A stretch of DNA of 64,000 nt from Mesorhizobium sp. 65-26. Its GTDB lineage: Bacteria > Pseudomonadota > Alphaproteobacteria > Rhizobiales > Rhizobiaceae. Where the stretch lies: positions 287,084 to 351,083 of the forward strand of contig MKVL01000005.1 of NCBI GenBank assembly GCA_001899205.1, written 5' to 3'. How positions within the stretch are numbered: position 1 is the stretch's first letter; the number at the start of each line of letters is the position of its first letter. The position numbers and the translations under genes are program-made. The notes under the pieces were generated by a model that searched no databases, had not been told where the DNA came from, and saw only the letters and a list, made by a program, of their open reading frames with translations. This document shows positions 1-11,382 of the stretch, in pieces.

Positions 1-720
1 CGGCGACTGGGCGCCGAACGGCTCGACCTCGTGCAGTTCCATTGGTGGGACTATTCGCAGCCGGCCTATGTCGACGCCATGGGCTGGCTCAACGAGATGC
101 ACCTGGAAGGCCGCATCCGCAACGTCGGCGTCACCAATTTCGACGTGCCGCGCCTCGCCGAGATCGTCGCCGCCGGCGTGCCGCTGGTCAGCGAGCAACT
201 GCAATACTCCGTGCTCGACCAGCGGCCGGCCGGCGCGCTGACCGATTTCGCCCGCGCGAACGACATGACGTTCCTCTGCTACGGCACCGTTGCCGGCGGC
301 TTCCTCAGCGAGAAATGGCTCGGCGCCCCGGATCCCGAAATGCGCGTCGAGAACCGTTCGCTGGTCAAATACAAGCTGATCATCGATGATTTCGGCGGCT
401 GGGCGTTGTTCCAGGAGATGTTGCGCACCCTGAAGGCGGTCGGCGACAGGCACGGCGCTGACATAGCCAGCGTCGCCAGCGCCTGGGTACTGCGCCAGCC
501 ACTGGTCGGCGCCGTCATCGTCGGCGCGCGCAACCAGCAGCACGCGCTGGCCAACGCTGCGATCATGGACCTCGAGCTCGACAAGGACGACCTCGCCGTC
601 ATCCAGGCGGTGATCGACAAGAGCAGCGGGCTGGAAGGCGACGTCTACACGCTGGAGCGCGACCGCGCCGGCCGGCATGGCTCGATCATGCACTACAATC
701 TGAACGCGGGTAAGAAATGA
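1..720 (+). CDS. Aldo/keto reductase family protein (5' end outside window)
   Basis: The reading frame is open from base 1, so the gene starts upstream and only its C-terminal 239 codons are here. The segment has the order expected of the second half of an aldo/keto reductase barrel: a QFHWW strand, a VGVTNF strand (residues near 42-47 of the fragment), a SEQLQYSVLD segment where the family has its Q-Y/F-N-P-type strand, and a late VIVGARNQQH stretch matching the family's NADPH-binding IxGxR region. The catalytic Tyr/Lys/Asp part lies upstream. Substrate cannot be told; the family reduces or oxidises carbonyl groups with NADP(H). Its stop overlaps the next gene by 4 bases (ATGA), so the two are probably translated together. 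Family call is firm, substrate unknown. Confidence 0.85.
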   Translation, partial: RRLGAERLDLVQFHWWDYSQPAYVDAMGWLNEMHLEGRIRNVGVTNFDVPRLAEIVAAGVPLVSEQLQYSVLDQRPAGALTDFARANDMTFLCYGTVAGGFLSEKWLGAPDPEMRVENRSLVKYKLIIDDFGGWALFQEMLRTLKAVGDRHGADIASVASAWVLRQPLVGAVIVGARNQQHALANAAIMDLELDKDDLAVIQAVIDKSSGLEGDVYTLERDRAGRHGSIMHYNLNAGKK

Positions 721-1151
721 GCCTGTTCCACAAGGCCAGCGCGGAAATCGTGGCCCTCCACCGTTTCTTCGTCGAGTGGTACGATAAGGCGACGGCGGAC
801 AGTGCCGATTTCGGCCTTTTCGAGCGTGCGATGGGAGCCGGCATGCGGATGATCCCACCCTCGGGCGCCATTCTCGACCGTGAGGCGGTCGTCGGCTACG
901 TGCGCGCCAACAAGGGCGCCTTCGACGGCGACTTCGACATCGAGATCACCGACATCCATCCCGTCTGGGAAGACGGCCACACCGTGCTTGTCACTTACGT
1001 CGAGCGGCAGCAGCGCGCCGGCGCAAGAACGGCGCGGCTGGCCTCGGCATTCTTCATTGAAAATCCATCGGCGCCGAACGGCGTCGAATGGCGCCACCTG
1101 CATGAGACCTGGATGCAGGAAGGTGACAGCGGACGACTGGGTTCAAACTAG
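717..1151 (+). CDS. SnoaL/DUF4440-like small protein
   Basis: This 144-residue protein begins inside the stop codon of the aldo/keto reductase gene (ATGA overlap), which supports the start and suggests coupled translation. It has the size and rhythm of an NTF2/SnoaL-like fold: an N-terminal helix (FHKASAEIVALHRFFVEWYD), a middle in which a short helix precedes strands (FDIEITDIHPVWEDGH), and two closing strands (TARLASAFFIEN, VEWRHLHETWM). Such proteins bind small hydrophobic ligands or act as isomerases or cyclases, but no catalytic residue can be assigned here. The neighbour suggests that it acts on the same small molecule as the reductase. No signal peptide or membrane segment is visible. 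Confidence 0.7.
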   Translation: MSLFHKASAEIVALHRFFVEWYDKATADSADFGLFERAMGAGMRMIPPSGAILDREAVVGYVRANKGAFDGDFDIEITDIHPVWEDGHTVLVTYVERQQRAGARTARLASAFFIENPSAPNGVEWRHLHETWMQEGDSGRLGSN

Positions 1152-1178
1152 AGATCAAACGCAGAATGGGGAACCAAA

Positions 1179-2441
1179 ATGAAGACAACCATGCTTAAGC
1201 TAACCGCCGCCCTGCTGCTTGCCGGCACGGCGAGCGTCGCACACGCCGCCGACTGCAAGATCACTGTTGGCGTGGTGATGGAACTGACCGGCCCGGCGGG
1301 CGAATACGGCCAGGCCGGCGCCAAGTCCGTTGAGATGGCCTTCAAGGACATCAACGACGCCGGCGGCGTCGACGGCTGCACCCTGGCGACCGACACGCGC
1401 GACAGCCAGAGCACGGGCAATGTCGCGGTCGACGCCGCCACCCAGCTCGTCCAGGTCAAGAAGGTGCCGGCCATCATCGGCGGCATCATCTCCTCGGTGA
1501 CGATCCCGATCCTCACCTCCGTCACCGCGCCGGCCAAGATCGTCCAGGTCTCGCCCGCCGCCTCCTCGCCGACGCTGACCCAGCTCGGCCGTGACGGCAA
1601 GACCAACGGCATCTTCTTCCGCACCATCACGTCGGATGCGCTGCAGGGCGTCGCGGCGGCCAAATACGCCATCGACAGCGGTTTCAAGAAGCTGTCGATC
1701 ATCCACGTCAACAACGACTTCGGCGTCAACATGTCGGCCGAATTCACCAGCGCCTACAAGGCTCTGGGCGGCACCATCATCTCCGACACGCCCTATAACG
1801 AGAAGCAGTCGACCTATGCCTCCGAGGTCACAGCCGCCATGGCGGGCAGCCCGGACGCGCTCTACCTGATCAGCACGCCGGTGGATGGCGCGACCATCGC
1901 CCGCACCTGGATCTCGCAGGGCGGCGTGCAGAAGTTTCTGCTCAATGACGGCATGAACAACCCCGACTTCATCGAATCCGTCGGCGCCGAATATCTCAAC
2001 AATGCCTACGGCACCTCGTCCGGCACCAGCCCGACCAAGTCGACGGAGTATTTCAACGCCAACTACAAGGCTTTCTCCGGCGGTATCGAGCCGACCAACC
2101 CGGCCGCCGACCGCGCCTATGACGCCGGCGCCATCGTCGGCCTGGCGATCGCGGTTGCCGGCGGGCCGGACCCGGCCAAGATCAAGGATGCCGTCTACAA
2201 GGTGGTCGATCCCAAGGGCGAGCCTATCTTTGCCGGCAAGGAGGAGTTCGCCAAGGCGCTCAAGCTGATCAAGGAAGGCAAGCCGATCCGCTACGAAGGC
2301 GTCATCGGGCCCGTCAACTTCGACCAGTATGGCGACATCACCGGCCCGTTCCGGCTGTGGAAGATCACCGACGGCAAGGTTACGACCGCCGGCGAGATGT
2401 CGATGGAAGACGTCGCGGCGCTCAAGGCCAAGATCAAGTAG
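1179..2441 (+). CDS. Branched-chain amino acid-type ABC transporter substrate-binding protein
   Basis: This 420-residue periplasmic protein is of the LivJ/LivK type (Peripla_BP_6). Residues 1-23 are a signal peptide (basic start, hydrophobic core, cleavage after SVAHA). The mature chain opens with CKITVGVVMELTGPAGEYG, the usual first strand and ligand loop, and continues with the conserved VPAIIGGIISSVT and RTITSD segments. The start at 1179 is preceded by a GGGGAA ribosome site at about 1168. No LivH, LivM, LivG or LivF gene follows, so the protein is an orphan in this window and must share a transporter encoded elsewhere. Its position just before a hydroxyproline epimerase/proline racemase and an aminotransferase suggests an imino or amino acid ligand; that is inference. 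Confidence 0.88.
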   Translation: MKTTMLKLTAALLLAGTASVAHAADCKITVGVVMELTGPAGEYGQAGAKSVEMAFKDINDAGGVDGCTLATDTRDSQSTGNVAVDAATQLVQVKKVPAIIGGIISSVTIPILTSVTAPAKIVQVSPAASSPTLTQLGRDGKTNGIFFRTITSDALQGVAAAKYAIDSGFKKLSIIHVNNDFGVNMSAEFTSAYKALGGTIISDTPYNEKQSTYASEVTAAMAGSPDALYLISTPVDGATIARTWISQGGVQKFLLNDGMNNPDFIESVGAEYLNNAYGTSSGTSPTKSTEYFNANYKAFSGGIEPTNPAADRAYDAGAIVGLAIAVAGGPDPAKIKDAVYKVVDPKGEPIFAGKEEFAKALKLIKEGKPIRYEGVIGPVNFDQYGDITGPFRLWKITDGKVTTAGEMSMEDVAALKAKIK

Positions 2442-2465
2442 CACGCGGCCCGATCCCGCATACGC

Positions 2466-2496
2466 ACCAGCCGGGCGCGCCTCGCGCCCGGCTGGT
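2466..2496 (+). terminator. Strong hairpin after the binding-protein gene
   Basis: A perfect 14-bp stem (2466-2479 pairing with 2483-2496) with a 3-base loop begins 25 bases after the binding-protein stop codon. No clear T run follows, so it may limit read-through or protect the 3' end of the upstream message rather than act as a complete Rho-independent terminator. Confidence 0.6.
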
Positions 2497-2565
2497 AGAT
2501 ACCACAAGCCAGCGCGGCGGAGCCGCCGCGCCGGCGCCCGTCAAAACCCGAACCATCCCGTGCCG

Positions 2566-3612
2566 ATGCAAACCGCCCTCGATCTGTTGCGCTCCCGAAA
2601 CCCGGCCTTCCGCTCCCTCGAAGTGGTCGATTCGCACACCTGCGGCCAGCCGACCCGGGTTATCCTTTCGGGCCACGGCCTGGCGCCCGGCACCGATCCG
2701 GCCGCCGCCCGCGAAACGCTTCGCGGCGAGCGCGACTGGGTGCGCACCGTCTCGGTGATGGAGCCGCGCGGGCATCGCTCGATGTTTTCCGTCGCGCTGA
2801 TCAAGCCGACGCGCGAGGGCGAGGAGTTCGGCGTCGTCTTCATGGACGCCTCGACCTATCCCGACATGTGCGGCCACGCCACGATCGGCACGGCGACGAC
2901 GCTGCTGGAGCTGGGACTCGTGACGCCGCCGCGCGACCGCTTCTCCGGTCCGTTCGAGTTCGGCCTGAGGACGCCGGCCGGCCGCATCGCGCTGCGCGCC
3001 ACGCTGGAAGACGGCCGCTGCAAGGCGGTCGCCTTCGCATTCGACGGCGCCTACTTCCTCGGAAGCTTCGACATTGCCCCGTCCGGCGACGCCCCGCTCG
3101 CCGTCGACGTCGCCTATGCCGGCCAGTGGTACGCCTTCATTCCGGTTTCGGTAGCCCGCTCCGCTATCGAGGCCGCCAATATCGGCGACCTGATCGCAGC
3201 CGCGGTTCCGGTGCGGGAAGCGCTGGCGGCGCGAATGGCCGTTTCGGGCTCGGCCGACGCACCCGCGCCCATCGTCGGCAACATCGTTTGGACCGGCCTT
3301 CCCAGCCATCCGGCCGCCCGGCACAGGAACGTGCCGATCTCGTCTTCGGGATCGTTCGACCGCTCGCCTTGCGGCACCGCGACCTGCGCGCGCATGGCTA
3401 CGCTTGTCGCCAAGGGCGAGCTGGGGGTCGGCGAAACCTTCGTCAACGAGGGCCTGCTCGGCACCATCTATCGCGGCGTGCCGCTGCGCGAAGCCACGCG
3501 GGAAGGACATCAGGCCATCGTCGCCGAGGTCGAGGGCAGCGCATGGATTTCGGCCTGCGGCACGCTGCTGGTCGACCCGACCGACCCGCTCGGCACCGGC
3601 TACCTCGCGTAG
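2566..3612 (+). CDS. 4-hydroxyproline epimerase / proline racemase family protein
   Basis: This 348-residue enzyme belongs to the proline racemase family. Both catalytic cysteines of the two-base mechanism are present: Cys102 in the MCGHATIG motif and Cys269 in SPCGTATCA. Because neither is replaced by Ser or Thr, an epimerase or racemase is more likely than a trans-3-hydroxy-L-proline dehydratase, where one Cys is lost. The N-terminal VVDSHTCGQPTRV motif (residues 20-32) is typical of the family. I chose the ATG at 2566; the open frame extends much further upstream, but that part overlaps the hairpin and reads as non-coding. The preceding binding protein and following aminotransferase suggest use of hydroxyproline or a related amino acid. 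Confidence 0.87.
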   Translation: MQTALDLLRSRNPAFRSLEVVDSHTCGQPTRVILSGHGLAPGTDPAAARETLRGERDWVRTVSVMEPRGHRSMFSVALIKPTREGEEFGVVFMDASTYPDMCGHATIGTATTLLELGLVTPPRDRFSGPFEFGLRTPAGRIALRATLEDGRCKAVAFAFDGAYFLGSFDIAPSGDAPLAVDVAYAGQWYAFIPVSVARSAIEAANIGDLIAAAVPVREALAARMAVSGSADAPAPIVGNIVWTGLPSHPAARHRNVPISSSGSFDRSPCGTATCARMATLVAKGELGVGETFVNEGLLGTIYRGVPLREATREGHQAIVAEVEGSAWISACGTLLVDPTDPLGTGYLA

Positions 3613-3655
3613 CGCCAGGCCCAGCGATCGAACCCGCTCGAACAGGAGACCCGCC

Positions 3656-4825
3656 ATGTCGTATCTCGCCCGACGCATCACCCAGGGTCGCAAGAAGTCC
3701 TACGGCATGTTCGCCAAGGCGGCGGCAATCACCGAGCCCGGCCGCGATCTTATCCACATGGAGCTCGGCAGCCCGCATGCCGACACGCCCCTGCCGGTCA
3801 AGCAGGCGACGATCGACGCCCTGCTTGCCGGCAACGTGCATTATTCGCATTTCCAGGGGCTGCCGAAGCTGCGCGCGGCGCTCGCCGACAAGCTGCGCGC
3901 CAAGAACGGCCTCGACATCGACGCTTCGGAAATCGTGGTGACCAACGGCCTGACCCACGCATCGTTCGCGTCCATCATGGCGCTCGTCGATCCGGGCGAC
4001 GAGGTGATCCTGCTCGAGCCCTACTATCCGCAGCATCTTGGCAAGATCGAACTGGCCGGCGGCAAGGCGGTGTTCGCCGAGCTGGACGCCGCCAACAATT
4101 TCTCGATCGACCCTAAGCGGATCGAGGCCAGGATCACGCCCGCCAGCAAGATGCTGTGCCTGGTCAACCCCTGCAATCCGACAGGGCGCGTCTACAGCCG
4201 CGCCGAGCTGGAGGCGCTGGCCGACATCGCCATCCGCCACGACCTGGTGGTGATCTCGGACGAGGTCTACGAGGAGATTCTGTTCGACGGCGCCAGGCAT
4301 ATATCCATCGCCTCTTTGCCGGGCATGCGCGAGCGCACCGTGTCCATGTTCGCCTTCACCAAGAGCTTCGCCATGGATGGATGGCGCATCGGCTACCTGG
4401 CGGCCCCGAAGGAAATGATCGAGGGCATCCTCAAGATCACCACCAACGACGTCACCCACGTCAACACCTTCATCCAGGAAGGCGCCCTCGCGGCGGTGAC
4501 GGGGCCGGACAGCATCCTGGCCGAGCTGGTGCATGAGGACAAGATGAAGCGCGACCTGGTCGTGTCGCGCCTCAACCAGATGGCGGGCGTCACCTGCGAA
4601 TGGCCGCAAGGCACGATCTACGCCTTCCCCAGGATCGCGGAGCTCGGCCTGCCGGCGCAGCAACTGGCCGAGCTCATCCTCGAAAAGACCGGTGTCGTCG
4701 TCGAAGCCGGCAGTTTCTACGGTCCCGCCGGCGAGGGCCATCTGCGGGTGTGCTTCGGATCGCAGTCGATCGAGCGGATATCCGAGGCGATGGATCGCCT
4801 GCAAAGGTTCTTCGGCTCGCTTTAG
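3656..4825 (+). CDS. Class I/II PLP-dependent aminotransferase
   Basis: This 389-residue protein has the aspartate-aminotransferase fold type I signature: the NPCNPTG loop (residues 171-177), the SDEVY strand carrying the pyridine-nitrogen Asp202, the PLP-binding Lys236 in FTKSFAMDGWRIGY, and a C-terminal arginine region (HLRVCFGS) that binds the substrate carboxylate. The ATG at 3656 is preceded by AGGAG at 3644-3648. It lies 43 bases after the racemase-family gene and is probably in the same transcript, so it may move the amino group of the amino acid handled by its neighbours. The exact amino donor and acceptor cannot be read from sequence. Confidence 0.88.
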   Translation: MSYLARRITQGRKKSYGMFAKAAAITEPGRDLIHMELGSPHADTPLPVKQATIDALLAGNVHYSHFQGLPKLRAALADKLRAKNGLDIDASEIVVTNGLTHASFASIMALVDPGDEVILLEPYYPQHLGKIELAGGKAVFAELDAANNFSIDPKRIEARITPASKMLCLVNPCNPTGRVYSRAELEALADIAIRHDLVVISDEVYEEILFDGARHISIASLPGMRERTVSMFAFTKSFAMDGWRIGYLAAPKEMIEGILKITTNDVTHVNTFIQEGALAAVTGPDSILAELVHEDKMKRDLVVSRLNQMAGVTCEWPQGTIYAFPRIAELGLPAQQLAELILEKTGVVVEAGSFYGPAGEGHLRVCFGSQSIERISEAMDRLQRFFGSL

Positions 4826-4861
4826 AGGGCAACGTTCGGAACAGCTGGCATCGCGCAACGC

Positions 4862-4882
4862 GGCGGGCCGGAACGGCCCGCC
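4862..4882. terminator. Hairpin between convergent aminotransferase and ftsK genes
   Basis: A perfect 8-bp GC stem (4862-4869 with 4875-4882) and 5-base loop sits in the 70-base gap between two convergent genes, so it can serve both strands. Confidence 0.6.
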
Positions 4883-4895
4883 AGAACGCCGGCGC

Positions 4896-7484
<2,589 letters not shown>

Positions 7485-7740
7485 AGGAACTGATGGTTAA
7501 CAGGCCCTTCCGAAGAGCCCTCCGCGAGGGGCGAGAAATCAAGTTTTCCGGATGAAGTTTCGCGCGCCCGCGCCGGATGATTCCGTGTTGAATCAGGCTG
7601 GAATCCGAATCCGGTCCCGGATCTAAGAAATAGAGTGGGATGACGTCCGAAAACTTTTGGCATCTGTCGGAACAGACTCAGTCCCGCCACCGACCGCGAA
7701 TGGCGGTACCGCGCGTCGCCAGGACGCGCGGCACGATCGT

Positions 7741-8457
7741 TCAGGTGGATTGCGCGGCCTGTTCCTCTGCGGCGAGCTTGTCGGTGCCGTAGGCCTTCAG
7801 GAAAACGGTCACGCCCGAGCGGACCACATGCTCGATCTCGGCCTGCGTCGGCGCCTTGGTGCGGTAGGCGAAGATGCACTGGCGGAAAAGACCTGACAGG
7901 CAGAGCTCCGTGAACTGGTAGGCGGCAAGCTCGACATCCTCGATCTCGAGCAGGCCGCGCTCGGCGGCTTCCCTGAGAAAGATCACGACCTTGTCGTGGC
8001 CACGCTTCGGACCGCGCTCGTAGAATCGCGAGCCGAGCTCGGGAATGCGCTCGGAGGCGCCGATGACGGTGCGCTGCGCCAGAATGACCTTGGCCGACGT
8101 GATCTTGGCCGAAAGCACCATGCCGAACTTCACCAGCGTCTCGCGCAGATGGTCGAAATGGTCGAGCACGTCATACATGTTCTTGAAGATCGTGCCGCGC
8201 TCTTCCTCGATCAGCGCCTCGAACAGCTCTTCCTTGTTGGCGAAGTAGACATAGATCGTGCCCTTGGAGACGCCGGCCTCGCGCGTGATGTCGTTCATCG
8301 ACGCGGCCTCGAAGCCCTTGTCGATGAAGACGCGCCGGGCGCCCTCTATGATCTGCGCTCGCTTGACAGGGTCCTGGCCGGCGGCCGGACGGCCGCGGCG
8401 GAGGCTTTCAAGCAGTTCACATTCTTCCTTTTCCGTATCGGCTGCGGGATTACCCAT
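7741..8457 (-). CDS. TetR family repressor of the adjacent efflux genes
   Basis: This 238-residue regulator carries a TetR-type DNA-binding domain near residues 30-80 (IIEGARRVFIDKGFEAAS, then MNDITREAGVSKGTIYVYF). The remainder is the helical ligand and dimer domain. The ATG at 8457 has a GAGG ribosome site about 10 bases upstream; a GTG at 8466 would sit directly on that site. The gene is divergent from an EmrA/EmrB-type pair, and the shared 137-base gap holds two near-identical operator palindromes. It most likely represses both itself and the pump until the pump's substrate binds. Confidence 0.88.
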   Translation of the reverse strand: MGNPAADTEKEECELLESLRRGRPAAGQDPVKRAQIIEGARRVFIDKGFEAASMNDITREAGVSKGTIYVYFANKEELFEALIEEERGTIFKNMYDVLDHFDHLRETLVKFGMVLSAKITSAKVILAQRTVIGASERIPELGSRFYERGPKRGHDKVVIFLREAAERGLLEIEDVELAAYQFTELCLSGLFRQCIFAYRTKAPTQAEIEHVVRSGVTVFLKAYGTDKLAAEEQAAQST

Positions 8458-8477
8458 GAAAGTCACGCCTCGAAAAT

Positions 8478-8562
8478 AATTCGAACCACTCGGTTCGATT
8501 TCCCCTTGATATGGTCCTCTTTACGCGCTATGTCAACGCTCAATTCGAACCGAACGGTTCAG
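8478..8562. promoter_or_regulatory. Two TetR-type operators and overlapping divergent promoters
   Basis: Operator 1 has arms TCGAACC (8481-8487) and GGTTCGA (8492-8498) around a 4-base spacer. Operator 2 has the same left arm (8545-8551) and GGTTCAG (8556-8562), again 4 bases apart. Their centres are 64 bases apart. Between them lie possible promoters in both directions: TTGATA (8506-8511), 17 bases, TATGTC (8529-8534) toward the pump, and on the minus strand TTGACA (8536-8531), 17 bases, CATATC (8513-8508) toward the repressor. Each operator would then cover the first transcribed bases of one gene. The palindromes are seen directly; the promoter calls are by eye. Confidence 0.72.
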
Positions 8563-8594
8563 TATGTTTTCAGAGATCGCCTCAGAGATCACCC

Positions 8595-9773
8595 ATGTCC
8601 ACCAACGCGTCCAACACCGCCGAAGTTCGCCCCTTTCCCGCAGCCAAGGTCGCGCCGGCCACCGAAGCGCCCAGCGCCCCGGTCGAACCGGCCGTCGTCC
8701 CCGCCGAAGCCCCGGCCAGGAAGAAGCGTTCGGCACGCTCCTTCATGCTGCCCATCATCGCGCTTGCGCTGCTCGGTGGCGGCGCCTGGTACGGCTACGA
8801 ATACTGGACCAACGGACGCTTCATGATCTCAACGGACGACGCCTATGTCCAGGCCGACATGGCGTTCGTCTCGCCGAAGATTTCCGGCTATGTCGACCAG
8901 GTCAAGGTCAGCGAGAACCAGCTCGTCAAGGCCGGCGACCCGCTGCTGACCGTGGATGACGGCGACTACAGGATCGCGCTTGCCCAGGCGGAGGCGCAGA
9001 TAGCCACGCTGGGCAAGACGCTCGACCGCATCGACGCGCAGACGGAAGCCGCCCGCGCCTCGCTGAAGCAGGCGCAGGCGCAGAAGACGGCCGACCAGTC
9101 GGCGGCCGAAAACGCGGCCCGCGTCCAGCAGCGCGCCTCCCAGCTTCTCAAGACGCATGTCGGCACGCAGGCGCAGCTCGACGACGCGCAGACCGCGCTC
9201 GACCAGGCGAATGCCGCTCTCGTCGGCGCCGACGCGCAGATCGCCGCCGCCCAGGCCAATATCGGCGTCCTGCAGGCGCAGCGCGCGGAATCGGCCAGCA
9301 CGCTGGCTTCCCTCGAGCTCGCCCGCGACAAGGCCCAGCGCGATCTTTCCTTCACCGTGCTCAAGGCGCCCTATGACGGCGTCGTCGGCAACCGCTCGGT
9401 CGAGCAGGGCGACCTCGTCAGCCCCGGTCAGAAGCTCGCCGTGATCGTGCCCATGGACAAGCTCTACATCGTCGCCAACTTCAAGGAGACGCAGCTTGCC
9501 AGGCTGGTGCCCGGCGAGAAGGTCAAGATTTCGGTCGACGCCATGAACGGGCAGGACTTCGAAGGCACGGTCTCGTCGCTGGCCCCGGCCTCCGGCGCGG
9601 TGTTCTCACTGCTGCCGCCGGAAAACGCCACCGGCAACTTCACCAAGGTGGTGCAGCGCGTTCCCGTGCGCATCGACGTGCCGGCCGACGTGCTGAAGAC
9701 CGGCAAGCTGCGCGCGGGCCTGAGCGTCATCGTCGACGTCGACAGCCGCACCGCTCCCTCGGGCTCCAACTAA
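8595..9773 (+). CDS. HlyD/EmrA-type membrane fusion protein of an efflux pump
   Basis: This 392-residue periplasmic adaptor links an inner-membrane transporter to an outer-membrane channel. It has one N-terminal membrane helix (about residues 50-66), then a biotinyl/lipoyl half-motif (ISTDDAYVQADMAFVSPKI), a long Ala/Gln-rich coiled coil (about 115-250), the second lipoyl half (LKAPYDGVVGNRSVEQGD) and beta-barrel domains. The open frame extends upstream, but the ATG at 8595 fits the family and leaves the operator region free. The pump gene follows after 14 bases. Substrates are unknown; the family exports hydrophobic drugs or aromatic compounds. Confidence 0.9.
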   Translation: MSTNASNTAEVRPFPAAKVAPATEAPSAPVEPAVVPAEAPARKKRSARSFMLPIIALALLGGGAWYGYEYWTNGRFMISTDDAYVQADMAFVSPKISGYVDQVKVSENQLVKAGDPLLTVDDGDYRIALAQAEAQIATLGKTLDRIDAQTEAARASLKQAQAQKTADQSAAENAARVQQRASQLLKTHVGTQAQLDDAQTALDQANAALVGADAQIAAAQANIGVLQAQRAESASTLASLELARDKAQRDLSFTVLKAPYDGVVGNRSVEQGDLVSPGQKLAVIVPMDKLYIVANFKETQLARLVPGEKVKISVDAMNGQDFEGTVSSLAPASGAVFSLLPPENATGNFTKVVQRVPVRIDVPADVLKTGKLRAGLSVIVDVDSRTAPSGSN

Positions 9774-9787
9774 GGCGGAGAGCCGCC

Positions 9788-11377
9788 ATGGCCACCGCAG
9801 CAACCCTGACGGCCGGAGCACCTCCGGCCCTGCCGGCCGACCATATCGAGCCGCGCCGCATCATCGCCTTCCTGGCGATGGTGTTCGGCATGTTCATGGC
9901 GATCCTGGACATCCAGATCGTCTCGGCCTCGCTGTCCGAGATCCAGGCCGGCCTGAGCGCCAGCTCGGACGAGATTCCGTGGGTTCAGACCGCCTACCTG
10001 ATCGCCGAGGTGATCATGATCCCGCTATCCGGCTTCCTCAGCCGGATGCTGTCGACCAGGGTGCTGTTCACGGTCTCGGCCGCCGGCTTCACGGCGGCAA
10101 GCGCGCTCGCCGCCACCGCCACCAACATCGACCAGATGATCGTCTACCGCGCCATCCAGGGCTTCATCGGCGGCGGCATGATCCCCAGCGTCTTCGCGGC
10201 CGCCTTCACCATCTTCCCGCCGTCGCGCCGCGCCGTGGTCTCGCCGATGATCGGCCTTGTCGCGACGCTGGCGCCGACCATCGGCCCGACGGTCGGCGGC
10301 TACATCAGCCATGCCATGTCGTGGCACTGGCTGTTCCTGATCAACGTCATCCCCGGCATACTGGTGACGACGGCCGCCTGGGCGCTGATCGACTTCGACA
10401 AGCCCAACCTCAAGCTGTTCAGCAAGTTCGACTGGTGGGGCCTTGCCGGCATGGCGGCCATGCTCGGCTCGCTCGAATATGTGCTGGAGGAAGGCCCGAA
10501 CAATGACTGGCTGCAGGACCAGGCGGTGTTCATCTGCGCCGTGCTGATGGTGGTCGGCGCGCTGATGTTCTTCTGGCGCGCCTTCACGGCCGAGGAGCCG
10601 ATCGTCGACCTCAAGGCGTTCAGCAACGTCAACTTCGCCTTCGGCTCGCTGTTTTCGTTCGTGATCGGCATTGGCCTCTATGGCTTGACCTATCTCTACC
10701 CGGTGTTCCTCGGCCGCATCCGTGGCTACGATTCCATGATGATCGGCGAGGCGCTGTTCGTCAGCGGCCTGGCGATGTTCTTCACGGCGCCGATTTCAGG
10801 CGTGCTCTCGCGCAAGATGGACCCGCGCCTGATGATGATGATCGGGTTCCTCGGCTTTGCCGCGGGCACCTGGCGCATGACGTATCTGACCGCCGACTGG
10901 GATTTCTGGGAGCTCCTCGTGCCGCAGATCCTGCGCGGCTCCTCGATGATGCTGTGCATGGTGCCGATCAACAACATCGCGCTCGGCACCTTGCCGCCGG
11001 AACGGCTGAAGAATGCCTCGGGCCTGTTCAACCTGACCCGCAACCTCGGCGGCGCGGTCGGCCTCGCCATCATCAACACGGTGCTGATCGACCGCAACGC
11101 CTTCCACTACGCCAGGCTCTCCGAGCATGTTCAGTGGGGCAGCGCGGCGGCGCAGACCAAGCTGCAGAACATGACGCTGAATTTCGAGCAGACGGCGGGT
11201 CTCGATGCCCACAAGGCGGCGATCTCGAAGCTGTCGGGCATGGTTCAGCAGCAGGCGACGCTGCTGTCCTTCATGGACGTGTTCACGATGCTGACGGTGC
11301 TGTTCGCCACGCTGGCGGTCTTCGCCATGGTTATCCGCAAGCCAGCTGCGGCGGCGGGCGGAGGCGGAGGCCACTAG
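9788..11377 (+). CDS. EmrB/QacA-type (DHA2) major facilitator multidrug transporter
   Basis: This 529-residue inner-membrane protein has the length and about 14 hydrophobic helices of DHA2 drug:proton antiporters. The LDIQIVSASL motif in helix 1 (near residues 40-50), the GFLSRMLSTRVLF loop after helix 2 and the GPTVGGYIS motif C in helix 5 are typical. It follows the adaptor gene by 14 bases and should form a tripartite pump with it and an outer-membrane TolC-like protein encoded elsewhere. The C-terminal tail is Ala/Gly-rich and ends with GGGGGH. Expression is probably controlled by the upstream TetR protein. Confidence 0.92.
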   Translation: MATAATLTAGAPPALPADHIEPRRIIAFLAMVFGMFMAILDIQIVSASLSEIQAGLSASSDEIPWVQTAYLIAEVIMIPLSGFLSRMLSTRVLFTVSAAGFTAASALAATATNIDQMIVYRAIQGFIGGGMIPSVFAAAFTIFPPSRRAVVSPMIGLVATLAPTIGPTVGGYISHAMSWHWLFLINVIPGILVTTAAWALIDFDKPNLKLFSKFDWWGLAGMAAMLGSLEYVLEEGPNNDWLQDQAVFICAVLMVVGALMFFWRAFTAEEPIVDLKAFSNVNFAFGSLFSFVIGIGLYGLTYLYPVFLGRIRGYDSMMIGEALFVSGLAMFFTAPISGVLSRKMDPRLMMMIGFLGFAAGTWRMTYLTADWDFWELLVPQILRGSSMMLCMVPINNIALGTLPPERLKNASGLFNLTRNLGGAVGLAIINTVLIDRNAFHYARLSEHVQWGSAAAQTKLQNMTLNFEQTAGLDAHKAAISKLSGMVQQQATLLSFMDVFTMLTVLFATLAVFAMVIRKPAAAAGGGGGH

Positions 11378-11382
11378 TTGCC

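Noticed and set aside
1200-2507. 435-codon minus-strand frame opposite the binding-protein gene
   Set aside because: Arg/Asp/Gly-rich shadow with no start signals; the plus strand carries a signal peptide and family motifs.
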